NCBI GenBank assembly: GCA_963850205.1
Contig: CAWKKJ010000008.1
Span: 62,001-126,000 of the forward strand
Length of the DNA: 64,000 bases
Reading direction: 5' to 3'
Source of the DNA: JACVRW01 sp963850205
GTDB lineage: Bacteria > Actinomycetota > Thermoleophilia > Solirubrobacterales > Thermoleophilaceae
Part shown: positions 18,541-27,540 of the stretch, piece by piece
Numbering within the stretch: the stretch's first letter is position 1
Layout: every line of letters begins with the position of its first letter
Made by a program: the position numbers and the translations under genes
The notes under the pieces: generated by a model
What the model saw: the letters and a program-made list of their open reading frames with translations, nothing else
What the model was told of the DNA's origin: nothing
The model's database searches: none

Positions 18541-20576
18541 ATGAGATCACGACTCATCGCGCTGGGTGTCAGCGTCGTACTGCTGACCGTCGGCGGCTCC
18601 GCTCCTGCGTTCGCGCAGAGCTCCGCCGATCAGTCGGCCAACAACTCCGCAAGCTCCCAGGCCTCCAACAGCAGCACCACCACTCAAGGGGCAACCCAGT
18701 CCCAGTCGACTAGCTCATCCTGTCAGTACGGCTGCGGCGGCTCCGGCCAGTCACAGTCGCTGAACCAGGACTCGAACACCGACCAGGACGCCGACTCGGA
18801 GGCCAACGCCTACCAGAACGGTGTCAACGCAAACGTTCCGGTCTCCATCAGCGGCAGCGGAGTCTCCGTAGGTGGGATGAATGTCGGCCGGCCGGCCGGC
18901 GGCGGATCGAGCTCCGCAGAGCAGGACCTCGACAACGATGCCGACTCCGAGGCCTCCAACGAGGCTGAGACCGACCAGAACGCCTCCCAGAGCCAGAACA
19001 GCAGCTCCAGCTGCACGGCAGGCTGTGGCGGCTCGGGTCAGCATCAATCGGCCGACCAGGACGCCGACACCGACCAGAAGGCCGACTCGGAGGCCAACGC
19101 CGACCAGAACGGCGTGAACGCCAACGTGCCGGTCTCGATCGGCGGCGGCAACGTCTACGGCGGCGACAGCTCGGCCAAGCAGGAGCTGGACAACGACGCC
19201 GACTCCGACGCCTCGAACGAGGCCAAGACCGACCAGGACGCCGACCAGAGCCAGGACAGCTCGTCGGACTGCAAGTACGGCTGCGGCGGCTCCGGCCAGT
19301 CACAGAAGCTCGACCAGGACGCCGACACCGACCAGAAGGCCGACTCGGAGGCCAACGCCGACCAGAACGGCGTGAACGCCAACGTGCCGGTCTCGATCGG
19401 CGGCGGCAACGTCTGCGGCGGCGACAGCTCCGCCAAGCAGGAGCTGGACAACGACGCCGACTCGGAGGCCTCCAACGAGGCCAAGACCTACCAGGACGCC
19501 GACCAGAGCCAGGACAGCCGCTCGGACTGCAAGTACGGCTGCGGCGGCTCCGGCCAGTCACAGATCAGCTCGACCAGGACGCCGACACCAACCAGAAGGC
19601 CGACTCCGAGGCCAACGCCGACCAGAACGGCGTGAACGCCAACGTGCCGGTCTCGATCGGCGGCGGCAACGTCTGCGGCGGCAACAGCTCGGCCAAGCAG
19701 GAGCTGGACAACGACGCCGACTCCGACGCCTCCAACGAGGCCAAGACCGACCAGGACGCCGACCAGACCCAGGACAGCTCGTCGGACTGCAAGTACGGCT
19801 GCGGCGGCTCCGGCCAGTCACAGAAGCTCGACCAGGACGCCGACACCAACCAGAAGGCCGACTCGGAGGCCAACGCCGACCAGAACGGCGTGAACGCCAA
19901 CGTGCCGGTCTCGATCGGCGGCGGCTCCAAGGGCAAGGATCACGGCAGGCAAGGAGGACGGACACAAGAAGGACGGCGGTGACAGCTCGGCCAAGCAGGA
20001 GCTGGACAACGACGCCGACTCCGACGCTCCAACGAGGCGCAAGACCGACCAGGACGCCGACCAGACCCAGGACAGCTCGTCGGACTGCAAGTACGGCTGT
20101 GGCGGCTCCGGCCAGTCACAGAAGCTCGACCAGGACGCCGACACCAACCAGAAGGCCGACTCCGAGGCCAACGCCAAGCAGAACGGCGTGAACGCAACCT
20201 GCCGATCTCGATCGGCGGCGGCTCCAAGGGCAAGGATCACGGCAAGAAGGAGGACGGACACAAGAAGGACGGCGGTGACAGCTCGGCCAAGCAGGAGCTG
20301 GACAACGACGCCGACTCCGACGCGTCCAACAAGGCCAAGACCTACCAGGACGCCGACCAGACCCAGGACAGCTCGTCGGACTGCAAGTACGGCTGTGGCG
20401 GCTCCGGCCAGTCACAGAAGCTCGACCAGGACGCCGACACCAACCAGAAGGCCGACTCCGAGGCCAACGCCAAGCAGGACGCCGTCAACGTGAACCTGCC
20501 GATCTCGATCAAGAAAGGACACAAAGGCAGGAAGGACAAGCGGTACGGCGACAGCGCCCGGAAGGGCTGGCGATAA
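18541..20576 (+). CDS. secreted Asp/Gln/Asn-rich Cys-pair repeat protein (frameshifted)
   Basis: A secreted protein of about 680 aa. The signal peptide MRSRLIALGVSVVLLTVGGS-APAFA is followed by Gln/Ser/Asn-rich mature sequence. About seven repeats follow, each carrying CKYGCGGSGQSQ, acidic segments (LDQDADTDQKADSEANADQ) and a beta-prone NGVNANVPVSI stretch. The later repeats gain a Lys/His-rich KGKDHGKKEDGHKKDGG insert. It ends KKGHKGRKDKRYGDSARKGW. The reading frame is broken near 19563 (+2), 19945 (+1), 20026 (-1), 20037 (+1) and 20206 (-1), judged by comparing repeat copies; each break leaves coding sequence intact. Alternating polar/aliphatic NVPVSI motifs resemble chaplin-type surface amyloids, but homology is not established. 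Strong ribosome-binding site upstream. Confidence 0.75.
18721..20400 (+). repeat. tandem coding repeats, unit 258-298 bp
   Basis: The cysteine-pair codons recur at 18721, 19012, 19270, 19528, 19788, 20086 and 20382. The spacings are 291, 258, 258, 260, 298 and 296 bp; the basic unit is 258 bp (86 codons), the longer ones have the Lys/His-rich insert. Adjacent units are nearly identical at DNA level, so expansion is recent or homogenised by recombination, and assembly across it is error-prone. Confidence 0.85.
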
Positions 20577-20590
20577 CGAAGGATGAGCGC

Positions 20591-22304
20591 TTGACCGCGC
20601 TCACCGGAGGTAGCGGGCCGGCCGATCACCGGCCGGCCCGCCACCGCCTCCGCACGGCGCTCAGCCGGCGGCACGCAAGCGCGACCCTGCGTCGGGCTTT
20701 CCTGTCGGTGTCCGCGCTGACCGCGTTTCTCGCGTTGGGCGTGCCCAGCGCTCTCGCGCAGGACGGCATCGACCCCGGTGAGCCGCCGTCCACCACCATT
20801 CCGGCCCCGCCGATCGAGCCGGCTCCTCCCGCCACCGACCCACCGGCGCCGGCCGAGCCCGCGCCCACGGATTCACCTCCGCCGGCGCCGAGCCCGAGCG
20901 ACCCGGGTCCGCCGGCCGCGGAACCGAGCGTCCCGGCTCCTGTGCCGCCCGAACCGAGCGTGCCGACGGCGACCGATCGGCCCGCTGAGCGGCCTTCGGC
21001 GACGACGACGCCGCCTCCTGTGGCCGACGCGCCCCAGATGCCGAGGCCTGATGGGGGCGGGTCCACGCCGGGAGAGCTGGGTCCGGAGGGTCCAGTGGAG
21101 GACACGGTGGCGGTCGCCCGCAACCGCAACACGGTGTTCCAGGTGGTGTGGCAGGTGCAGCGGGGTTGCCGAAACAACTGTCACGGCACGACCCAGTCGC
21201 AGTTCGCAGGTCAGTGGTCCAGCACCACCCAGACGGCCACCGGCATCGCCCGCGGGCGCGAACCCGGTTCTTCCGCGGCTGCAGCCGCCTCCAACCAGTC
21301 CGTGACGGTTCAGTTCGTCTGGCAGCTGCAGATCGGATGCGTGGCGTTCTGCTGGGAGACGAGCCAGACCCAGTCGGCCTCCCAGTGGGCGCAGACGATC
21401 CAGACCGCCGTCGCCGAAGGGGATCTCGAGGCATGGGCCCAGAACCTCAGCGAGACGCTGCAGTACGTGTGGCAGATCCAGGAGGGGTGCCGCCACGAAT
21501 GCCACGGCGCCTCTCAATCCCAGACGGCCGGTCAGGGGCAGTCGACGAGGCAGTCGTCAACGGCCGAGGCGGGGAACGATGCGCCGGTGACGACGCTGGT
21601 GTTCGGCCCGAACGGAGTCGTTGTGCTCCCCGGCTGGCTGATGGCGCTCGCCGAGAACCAAGGCGCGACGATCCAGACGCTGTACCAGTACCAGGAGGCG
21701 GTCTGCCTGGAGTACTGCACGGGCGACGTTCAGCTACAGGAGGCGATCCAAGAGGCGCTCACCTCCCAGGAGGCGATCGCGATCGCCGTAGTGGGTCCCG
21801 AGGACCCGGAGGAACCCTCGGGCTCACCACCTCCTCCTCCGGAACCACCCGCTACCGCCCCGGATGCTCCTGCGTCGGAGCAGCCGGTGGACCAGCCGCG
21901 GCAGGAGCAGCGGGCCGCTTCGATCACGCCGGCCGGCGTGGTGCGGGGGCTGCCGGACGAGCTCGCAACGCGTACCTCGGTTCGCCGCGGGCGCCTGGCT
22001 CTCCAGAGGGGCTCGACCGAGCCCGACTCCCGATCGCGAGGTTGGGCGCTGTGGCCGGCGGGCGGCGGTCGCTCCCCTGGCTCAGAGGTGGACCGTGGGC
22101 CGAATGGTGTCTCAGCACGCATCGTCGACTCACACAGGCCGGGAAGGGTTCGCTTCGGTGACCTTCGACCTGGCCTTCCAGCCGTTGAGCGCCACCGAGT
22201 CCTCCCGTCGGTTCCCGATCGGACTGTTGATCGGGGGGCTGGCGATGATCGCTCTGCTCGGAACGCTCGTCGGTCGAGTGACCCAGCCCCACCAGGGGCT
22301 GTGA
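20591..22304 (+). CDS. secreted Cys-pair/Gln-rich surface protein with C-terminal anchor (frameshifted)
   Basis: Start TTG 20591 follows GAAGGA by seven bases. A basic N terminus and hydrophobic core (FLSVSALTAFLALGVPSALA) form a signal peptide. A Pro/Ala/Ser-rich linker of about 110 residues comes next, then four modules of the form VVWQVQRGCRNNCHGTTQSQ, spaced by Gln/Thr-rich segments (about 21.16, 21.34, 21.49 and 21.70 kb). The fourth is degenerate (QEAVCLEYCTGDVQLQE). The last part in the original frame becomes unlike protein after about 22000. A transmembrane helix, FPIGLLIGGLAMIALLGTLV, ends at 22304 in another frame, so at least one, probably two, frameshifts lie between 22000 and 22150. 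The C-x3-C-x-G-x2-QSQ motif is shared with the preceding gene. Confidence 0.7.
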
Positions 22305-22423
22305 AAAGCATCGGCCCGCATCGCACCCGATTTGCCGGGATGCCCGAGAGCGCTTACATTGGACACAGTGCCCGGGTACCCCTCCCGAGGGCACGGCGCG
22401 GCGCTCGCCATGGAATGCCAGGC

Positions 22424-22437
22424 GACGTGATCACGTC
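22424..22437. promoter_or_regulatory. 14-bp perfect palindrome GACGTGATCACGTC
   Basis: A perfect 14-bp palindrome 49 bp before the Pro-rich gene. It shares the TCACGT half-site with the palindrome at 18290-18315, so one dimeric regulator could bind both. The rest of the gap between 22304 and 22486 shows no gene. Confidence 0.35.
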
Positions 22438-22485
22438 AAACAACGTGAGACCTTGAGCGGAAGAGCTCCTCCTTCCGTGGCCTAG

Positions 22486-23022
22486 GTGGTGATCAATTCG
22501 TCGACGTCCATCGAGCCTGATCGAACGCTTCGGCGTGGCCGGATGCTTCTGGCAGCCGCCGCCTGCGCCGCTTTGTTCGGAGCCTCGTTGGCGGCCGGAG
22601 ACGCCATCTGGGACCACGAGGATCGACGACAGGCTGGTCCCCGCTCTCCGCCCCCCGTCGAGCCTGCTCCGAACCCGCTGCCCTCGCGGGACGAGTTGGC
22701 GCTGGGTCGCGCTGCGTCTCTCCCAGGCCTGCGCAACTCGCAGCGGCGGGCGAAGCGCTCGCAGCCTGAGCCGCCGCCGGGTCCGGCGCCCGGCAGCGGC
22801 CCTGTCACGAACGTCGGCAGCAACCTCCCGCAGGAGCCGACTTCGGCCGTTCCCACTCCGCAGCCGCCCTCTCCCGCTCCAGCGCCGCCTCCTCCCCCTG
22901 CTCCCAGGAGCACGTCCGAGCCCTCGTCGCCGCAGCCGGACGCCGCCCCCACCCCACCCCAGCCCGCACCCGATCCAGCGCCCAGCGGCGGGGTGGAGTT
23001 CACCGCCGAGGAGGACCGATGA
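22486..23022 (+). CDS. Pro-rich membrane-anchored or secreted protein
   Basis: A 178-aa protein with an N-terminal hydrophobic segment (MLLAAAACAALFGASLAAGD) after a short basic region. The following 130 residues are mainly Pro, Ala, Ser and Gln with no visible fold (for example PAPAPPPPPAPRSTSEPSSP). It is a likely cell-wall-spanning or linker protein. The GTG start lacks a clear ribosome-binding site; an alternative start is the internal ATG before LLAAAACAA. Its stop overlaps the pseudokinase ATG by 4 bp, so the two are translated together. Confidence 0.65.
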   Translation: MVINSSTSIEPDRTLRRGRMLLAAAACAALFGASLAAGDAIWDHEDRRQAGPRSPPPVEPAPNPLPSRDELALGRAASLPGLRNSQRRAKRSQPEPPPGPAPGSGPVTNVGSNLPQEPTSAVPTPQPPSPAPAPPPPPAPRSTSEPSSPQPDAAPTPPQPAPDPAPSGGVEFTAEEDR

Positions 23023-24458
23023 GGGAGGTTCGCGGCTCGATTCTCGACGGACCTGCTCCCGGCGCTTCCCTGGTCGGCTTCCGCGTGAGGCGCGTGATCG
23101 AGACCCGTCCCGACCTCTACACCGTCGTCGAGGCCGAGGGACCAAATGGTCGTCGGGTCGCGCTCACTCTCCTCGGACCACCGCTCGCCGAAGGCCGCGA
23201 GTCCCGACGCGCCGTCCTTCGCCTGGCCCGGCTCCGTGCCTCGATGGTGCATCCGCACCTGCTCGAGTTCTACGGTGCGGTCCAGAGCGAAAATCAGGTG
23301 TACCTGGTGAGCGCGCTGCCCGGCTCGGACACGCTCGAGCGTCTCCTCCAGGAAGATCGGCTCGCGGCCGGCGAGGTGCTCACGATTCTCGGTCAGGTAG
23401 CGGGCGCGCTCGAGACCGCGGCCGCGCGGGGACTCACGCACCGTGACCTGACCCCGGGCGCGGTCGCGATACAAGACCAACGCGCCCTCCTGACCGACTT
23501 CGGGATCGCCGCGTCGTCAGCGCTCGGTTGCCGGGTGCTAAACCTCGACGATGCATGCGAGTACCGCTCGCCCGAGGAGGTGCGTGGCCAGACGCCCGAG
23601 CCGGAGAGCAACGTCTATTCGCTCGCATGCATCCTGGTTCGGTGTCTAACCGGTGCCGCGCCGTACAGCCACGACCGACCGATTCTCACCCTGCATGCCC
23701 ACATGGTCGAACCGCCGCCCCAGATCTCGCAGCGGCGACCGGATCTGCCGCCCGAGCTGGACGCCGTCGTGGCGCGGGGGATGGCCAAGGATCCCGGCGA
23801 CCGCTATCCGTCGGCCGCGCACCTGATCCGGGAAGCCGGTCGCGCGCTGAGCATCGACGTGCCGGTCCCCGTGCGAACCCCTCCGCACGAGGAGGCACGC
23901 CCCCCGGTCAAGGCTCCACGCCGGCCGGTCACGGCTCCGCCTCGAGTTGGGGCCGCGCGCCGGACCCGCCGGACGACGGCCTGGGTGGCCCTGGCGCTGT
24001 TCGCCAGTGTCGGGACGGGGTTCGCAACCGGCGGAGTGCAGTGGTCGGCCGCCCCCTCGCCGCCGCCTGTGGCCAGCCCCCCGGCCCCACCGAAGGACAT
24101 CGAGCGTGTGGCGTACACACATGAGGTGTCGACCGCTGTGAGGCGGCTGCGGGCCCGCCGGGTCGCGGCGCGAAAACGCCTGCACGAGGCGCGGAGCCCA
24201 CGAGGGCAAGCCGCAGCGGCGAATGCCCTCGCGAGCGCCTACCGACAGGCCCGTGCGGGACTGCCACCCGCTCCACCCTCAGGCGCGACCGGCCGTGGCT
24301 CGCTCGCGAAGAAGCTTCGGGAGGCGGAGCGTGCGTACCGAAGGCTGGACGCTGCCGCCAGCCAGAGCAGCCGGCGCAGCTGGCGGGTCGCACGCCGCCA
24401 GACGCTCCGCCGCGAGGCGGCGCTCCAGCGTGAACTGCGGGGTGTGCGACGTGGCTGA
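23019..24458 (+). CDS. single-pass membrane pseudokinase (PknB-like fold)
   Basis: A 479-aa protein with a Hanks-type kinase domain (residues 18-280), one transmembrane helix (about 320-340, AWVALALFASVGTGFATGG) and an extracellular Arg/Ala-rich helical region that looks like a coiled coil. Key residues are missing: the Gly-rich loop is replaced by IETRPDLYTVVEAE, the beta-3 Lys is Thr50 (RRVALTLL instead of VALK), and the catalytic loop reads HRDLTPGAVAI, with Thr for Lys and Ala for the metal-binding Asn. HRD Asp143 and DFG (160-162) remain. I infer a pseudokinase that transmits or scaffolds and does not phosphorylate. It is coupled to the Pro-rich gene and follows the Cys-repeat genes. Confidence 0.82.
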   Translation: MREVRGSILDGPAPGASLVGFRVRRVIETRPDLYTVVEAEGPNGRRVALTLLGPPLAEGRESRRAVLRLARLRASMVHPHLLEFYGAVQSENQVYLVSALPGSDTLERLLQEDRLAAGEVLTILGQVAGALETAAARGLTHRDLTPGAVAIQDQRALLTDFGIAASSALGCRVLNLDDACEYRSPEEVRGQTPEPESNVYSLACILVRCLTGAAPYSHDRPILTLHAHMVEPPPQISQRRPDLPPELDAVVARGMAKDPGDRYPSAAHLIREAGRALSIDVPVPVRTPPHEEARPPVKAPRRPVTAPPRVGAARRTRRTTAWVALALFASVGTGFATGGVQWSAAPSPPPVASPPAPPKDIERVAYTHEVSTAVRRLRARRVAARKRLHEARSPRGQAAAANALASAYRQARAGLPPAPPSGATGRGSLAKKLREAERAYRRLDAAASQSSRRSWRVARRQTLRREAALQRELRGVRRG

Positions 24459-24771
24459 GCGTAGCTGCGCCTCGGAGACGCGTGGTCGACCGTGGCGGTG
24501 CTCGCGGTCTGCGGCGTGCAACGCCGCCTCCGCAGAGGCAGTCCCGCCAAGCCTCGCGTTCGCTTGTTCGCCGGGGCCTGCGGCACTGCAGTGGCTGGTA
24601 CCGCAGCCCCGTCGACTGCTGAGCATGGGATCGGGACCAGTCATCGCCGCGGAGCCCCGGGCGCTGCGAGATTGCGCCCGTGCCCTGCATTCACCTCGGA
24701 CACCCGAGGAGCGGAGTCTTGTGCGAGGTCAGGAACAGCCACCGTGACGGGAGGACGTCGCGCACACGGTC
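24459..24771 (+). other. 313-bp stretch without a clear gene
   Basis: No convincing gene on either strand. On the plus strand a frame beginning at GTG 24492 contains FTSDTRGAESCARSGTATVT just before the Ig/FN3-like gene, which resembles the end of an immunoglobulin-like domain. It would join the next gene only after a frameshift near 24760. The stretch may therefore be the damaged or misread 5' part of that gene. Confidence 0.4.
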
Positions 24772-25575
24772 GTGCATCCAATCGACCGAACCGCTCCCTC
24801 CGTCCGCCCGGTTCTCGCCCGGCCCCCCGATCACGCCGGCTGGTTCAACCACCCGGTCCTGGTGTCGTTCAGCGGCAGCGATGCCACGTCCGGCATCGCA
24901 TCGTGCTCCAGCGCGACCTATTCCGGTCCCGACAGACCCGGAGCCGCCATCGGCGGCAGTTGCCGTGACGTGGCCGGCAACGTCAGGGCGGTGTCGACGG
25001 CAATCAACTACGACGCCACCCCGCCCGCACCGCCGATGCCCGAGGCGAGGCCGGGCAACGAGCGGATCGTCGTCAGCTGGTCGGGCTCAGCCGGTGCGCG
25101 GGCGGAGGTGGTGCGCTTCCGCGGGAGGACGCCCGTGGGCATGGTCTACCAGGGGGCCGGGACCAGGTTCGTCGACAGGCCGCTGCGCAACGGGCGCCGT
25201 TACCGCTATCTGGTCACCCTGATCGACCAGGCGGGCAACCGGGCTTCGAGCAACGCGTGGGCGACGCCCACCGCCTCCAAGCTGTTGAGCCCCGCTCGCG
25301 GAGCCCGGCTGCGCTCGGCGCCCCTGCTCGAGTGGAAGGCGGGCCATCGGGTTCGCTACTGGAACGTCCAGCTTTATCGCGACGGGAAGAAGGTCCTCTC
25401 CAGCTGGCCGCGCGTCAACGAGCTGCAGCTGGAGGAGCGCTGGCGGTTCGCGGGTCGCCGATATCGGCTGGTTCCCGGTCGCTACTGCTGGCATCTCTGG
25501 CCCGGCCTCGGCAGGCGCTCGCGGAACGATTACGGGGCGAAGCTCGGCTCGAGCTGCTTCAGGGTCTTGCCCTAG
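24772..25575 (+). CDS. Ig-like/fibronectin-III-like surface protein, 5' end uncertain
   Basis: A 267-aa reading frame from GTG 24772. The first 65 residues (RPPDHAGWFNHPVLVSFSGS, then DATSGIASCSSATYSGPD and a SCRDVAGNV motif) match the Ig-like repeats common in actinobacterial surface proteins. A fibronectin-III-like domain follows (IVVSWSGSAGARAEVVRF, GRRYRYLVTLIDQAGNRASS). The last 90 residues contain RYWNVQLYRDGKKVLS and end in RYCWHLWPG. No signal peptide is visible at this start, which supports a missing upstream part. Function probably adhesion or matrix binding. It ends 4 bp inside the convergent dxs 3' end. Confidence 0.65.
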   Translation: MHPIDRTAPSVRPVLARPPDHAGWFNHPVLVSFSGSDATSGIASCSSATYSGPDRPGAAIGGSCRDVAGNVRAVSTAINYDATPPAPPMPEARPGNERIVVSWSGSAGARAEVVRFRGRTPVGMVYQGAGTRFVDRPLRNGRRYRYLVTLIDQAGNRASSNAWATPTASKLLSPARGARLRSAPLLEWKAGHRVRYWNVQLYRDGKKVLSSWPRVNELQLEERWRFAGRRYRLVPGRYCWHLWPGLGRRSRNDYGAKLGSSCFRVLP

Positions 25576-27540
25576 GCCAGCGACGGCTCGAGCACGACCT
25601 CGGCCACCCGCTCGGCAACGGCCTCCGGGGTGAGGCCGACCTCCTCGCGCAGCAGCGCGGGCTTGCCGTGGGTCACGTAGCGGTCGGGGAGCCCGAAGCG
25701 GAGCACGCGCACGCCGCCCATCAGGTCGCGGTCGGCGAGATGCTCCAGCACCCCGGAGCCGAAGCCCCCGGCCAGCACGTTCTCCTCGACCGTCACGAGC
25801 ACCTCGTGCTCGGCCGCGAGCGCCTCGATCAGGTCACCGTCGAGGGGCTTGGCGAACCGTCCGTCGGCCACCGTCGCCTCGACCCCGTGCTCGCCCGCCA
25901 GGCGCTCGGCGGCGCCCAGCGCCACCGGCACGCCGTAGCCGTAGCCCAGGAAGGCGATCCTCCCGGCCCCCTCACGCAGCAGCTCCCCGCGCCCGATGTC
26001 GATCACCTCGGGCCGGGCGGGGAGCGCGACGCCCTCGCCCTCGCCGCGGGGATAGCGAAGCGCGACCGGGCCGGCATCGTGTACCAGAGCCGTGTGGAGC
26101 AGGTGCACGAGCGCCGCCTCGTCTCGCGGCGCCATGAGCACGATGTGCGGCAGGCAGCGCAGAGTACGAGATGTCGAAGGCGCCGTGGTGGGTGGGCCCG
26201 TCGTCTCCCACCAGGCCCGCGCGGTCCATCGCGAAGACCACGTTCAGCTGCTGGAGGCAGACGTCGTGGACGATCTGGTCGTAGCCACGCTGGAGGAAGG
26301 TCGAGTAGATCGCGGCCACCGGCTTTGCTCCCTCGAGCGCCAGCCCGGCGGCGAACAGGACGGCGTGCTGCTCGGCGATCCCCACGTCGTAGTAGCGATC
26401 GGGCAGCTCCTTCTGGAGGATGTTGAGCCCGGTACCGGAGTTCATCGCCGCGGTGATTCCGACCACCCGCGGGTCGCGGCGGCACTCCTCGACGAGCGCC
26501 TGGCCGAACACCGCCGTGTACTGCGGGGGCGAGGTGGCGGGCGCCTTCTTCGCCGGGGCGCCGCCCTTCTTCGGGGCCGCTGCGCCATTGATGATCGAGC
26601 CGGGCTTGGCGGCATGCCACTTCTCCATCCCCTCGAGCCCGCCCTCCTCGGCGGGCGCGAAGCCCTTGCCCTTGACCGTCTTGCAGTGCACGACCACCGG
26701 CCGCTCGGCCTCGAGGGCCTCGCCGATGGCCTCGCGCAGCTCCTTGACGTCGTGGCCGTCGATCACACCGACGTAGGCGAGGTCCAGCTCCTCGAAGAAC
26801 AGGCCGGGCGCCCAGTAGGCCTTGAGCGACTCCTTCAGGATCGGGCCCAGGCGCTCGATGCGCTTGCCGATCCCGGCCGGCAGCCTGGTCAGCGCCTCCT
26901 CCGCGTCCTCGCGCGCGTGGTACAGCTTCGGGTTGAGGCGCATGCGGTTGAAGTAGCGCGACAGCGCGCCGACGTTGGGAGCGATCGACATCCCGTTGTC
27001 GTTGACCACGATCACGATCGGCACATCCAGGCCGCCGGCGTTCAACAGGGCCTCAAAGGAGACGCCGCCCGTGAGCGCGCCGTCGCCGATCACCGCGACC
27101 ACCTTGCCGTCAGGGCCGGCGCCCTGGCGCATCGCCTCCTTGATCCCCACCGCGTAGCTCACCGACGTGGAGGCGTGGCCCGCGCCCATGATGTCGTGCT
27201 CGGACTCGGCAATCGAGCAGAACGGCGCGAGGCCCTCGTACTTGCGGATGGTCTGAAGCCGGTCGCGGCGCCCGGTGAGCACCTTGTGTGGGTAGGCCTG
27301 GTGGCCGACGTCCCAGAGGATCTTGTCGCGCGGAGAGTCGAGCAGCGAGTGGAGGGCCACGGCGATCTCGCAGGCGCCGAGATTGGCGCCGAAGTGGCCG
27401 CCGATCTCGCCGATCGTCTCGATGATCAGCAGCCGGACCTCGTGGGCGACCTGCTGCAGCTGCGCGTCGTCGAGGTCCTTGAGATCGCCCGGTCCGTCGA
27501 TCCGGTCGAGGAGAAGTGGGGCGGGGCTGTCGGGGGTCAT
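25572..27540 (-). CDS. dxs: 1-deoxy-D-xylulose-5-phosphate synthase (one frameshift)
   Basis: DXS condenses pyruvate and glyceraldehyde-3-phosphate, the first step of the MEP isoprenoid pathway, using thiamine diphosphate. The TPP motif GDGALTGGVSFEAL and the NDNGMSIAPNVG region are present, as are DVGIAEQHAV and the transketolase pyrimidine domain (GLVGDDGPTHHGAFDISY). After ISY one extra base (an A on the plus strand near 26163) shifts the frame; removing it restores YLRCLPHIVLMAPRDE and a normal C-terminal domain. The total would be about 655 aa, the family length. As an essential gene, a sequence error is the simpler explanation. It overlaps the polyprenyl synthase stop by 4 bp. Confidence 0.88.

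Noticed and set aside
18721..20400. CRISPR-like array
   Set aside because: The repeats are 258-298 bp, in protein-coding frame, with no short spacers and no cas genes nearby.
22305..22456. Longer C terminus of the second repeat protein to 22456
   Set aside because: That frame lacks protein-like features after 22000, whereas a transmembrane anchor ends at 22304 in another frame.
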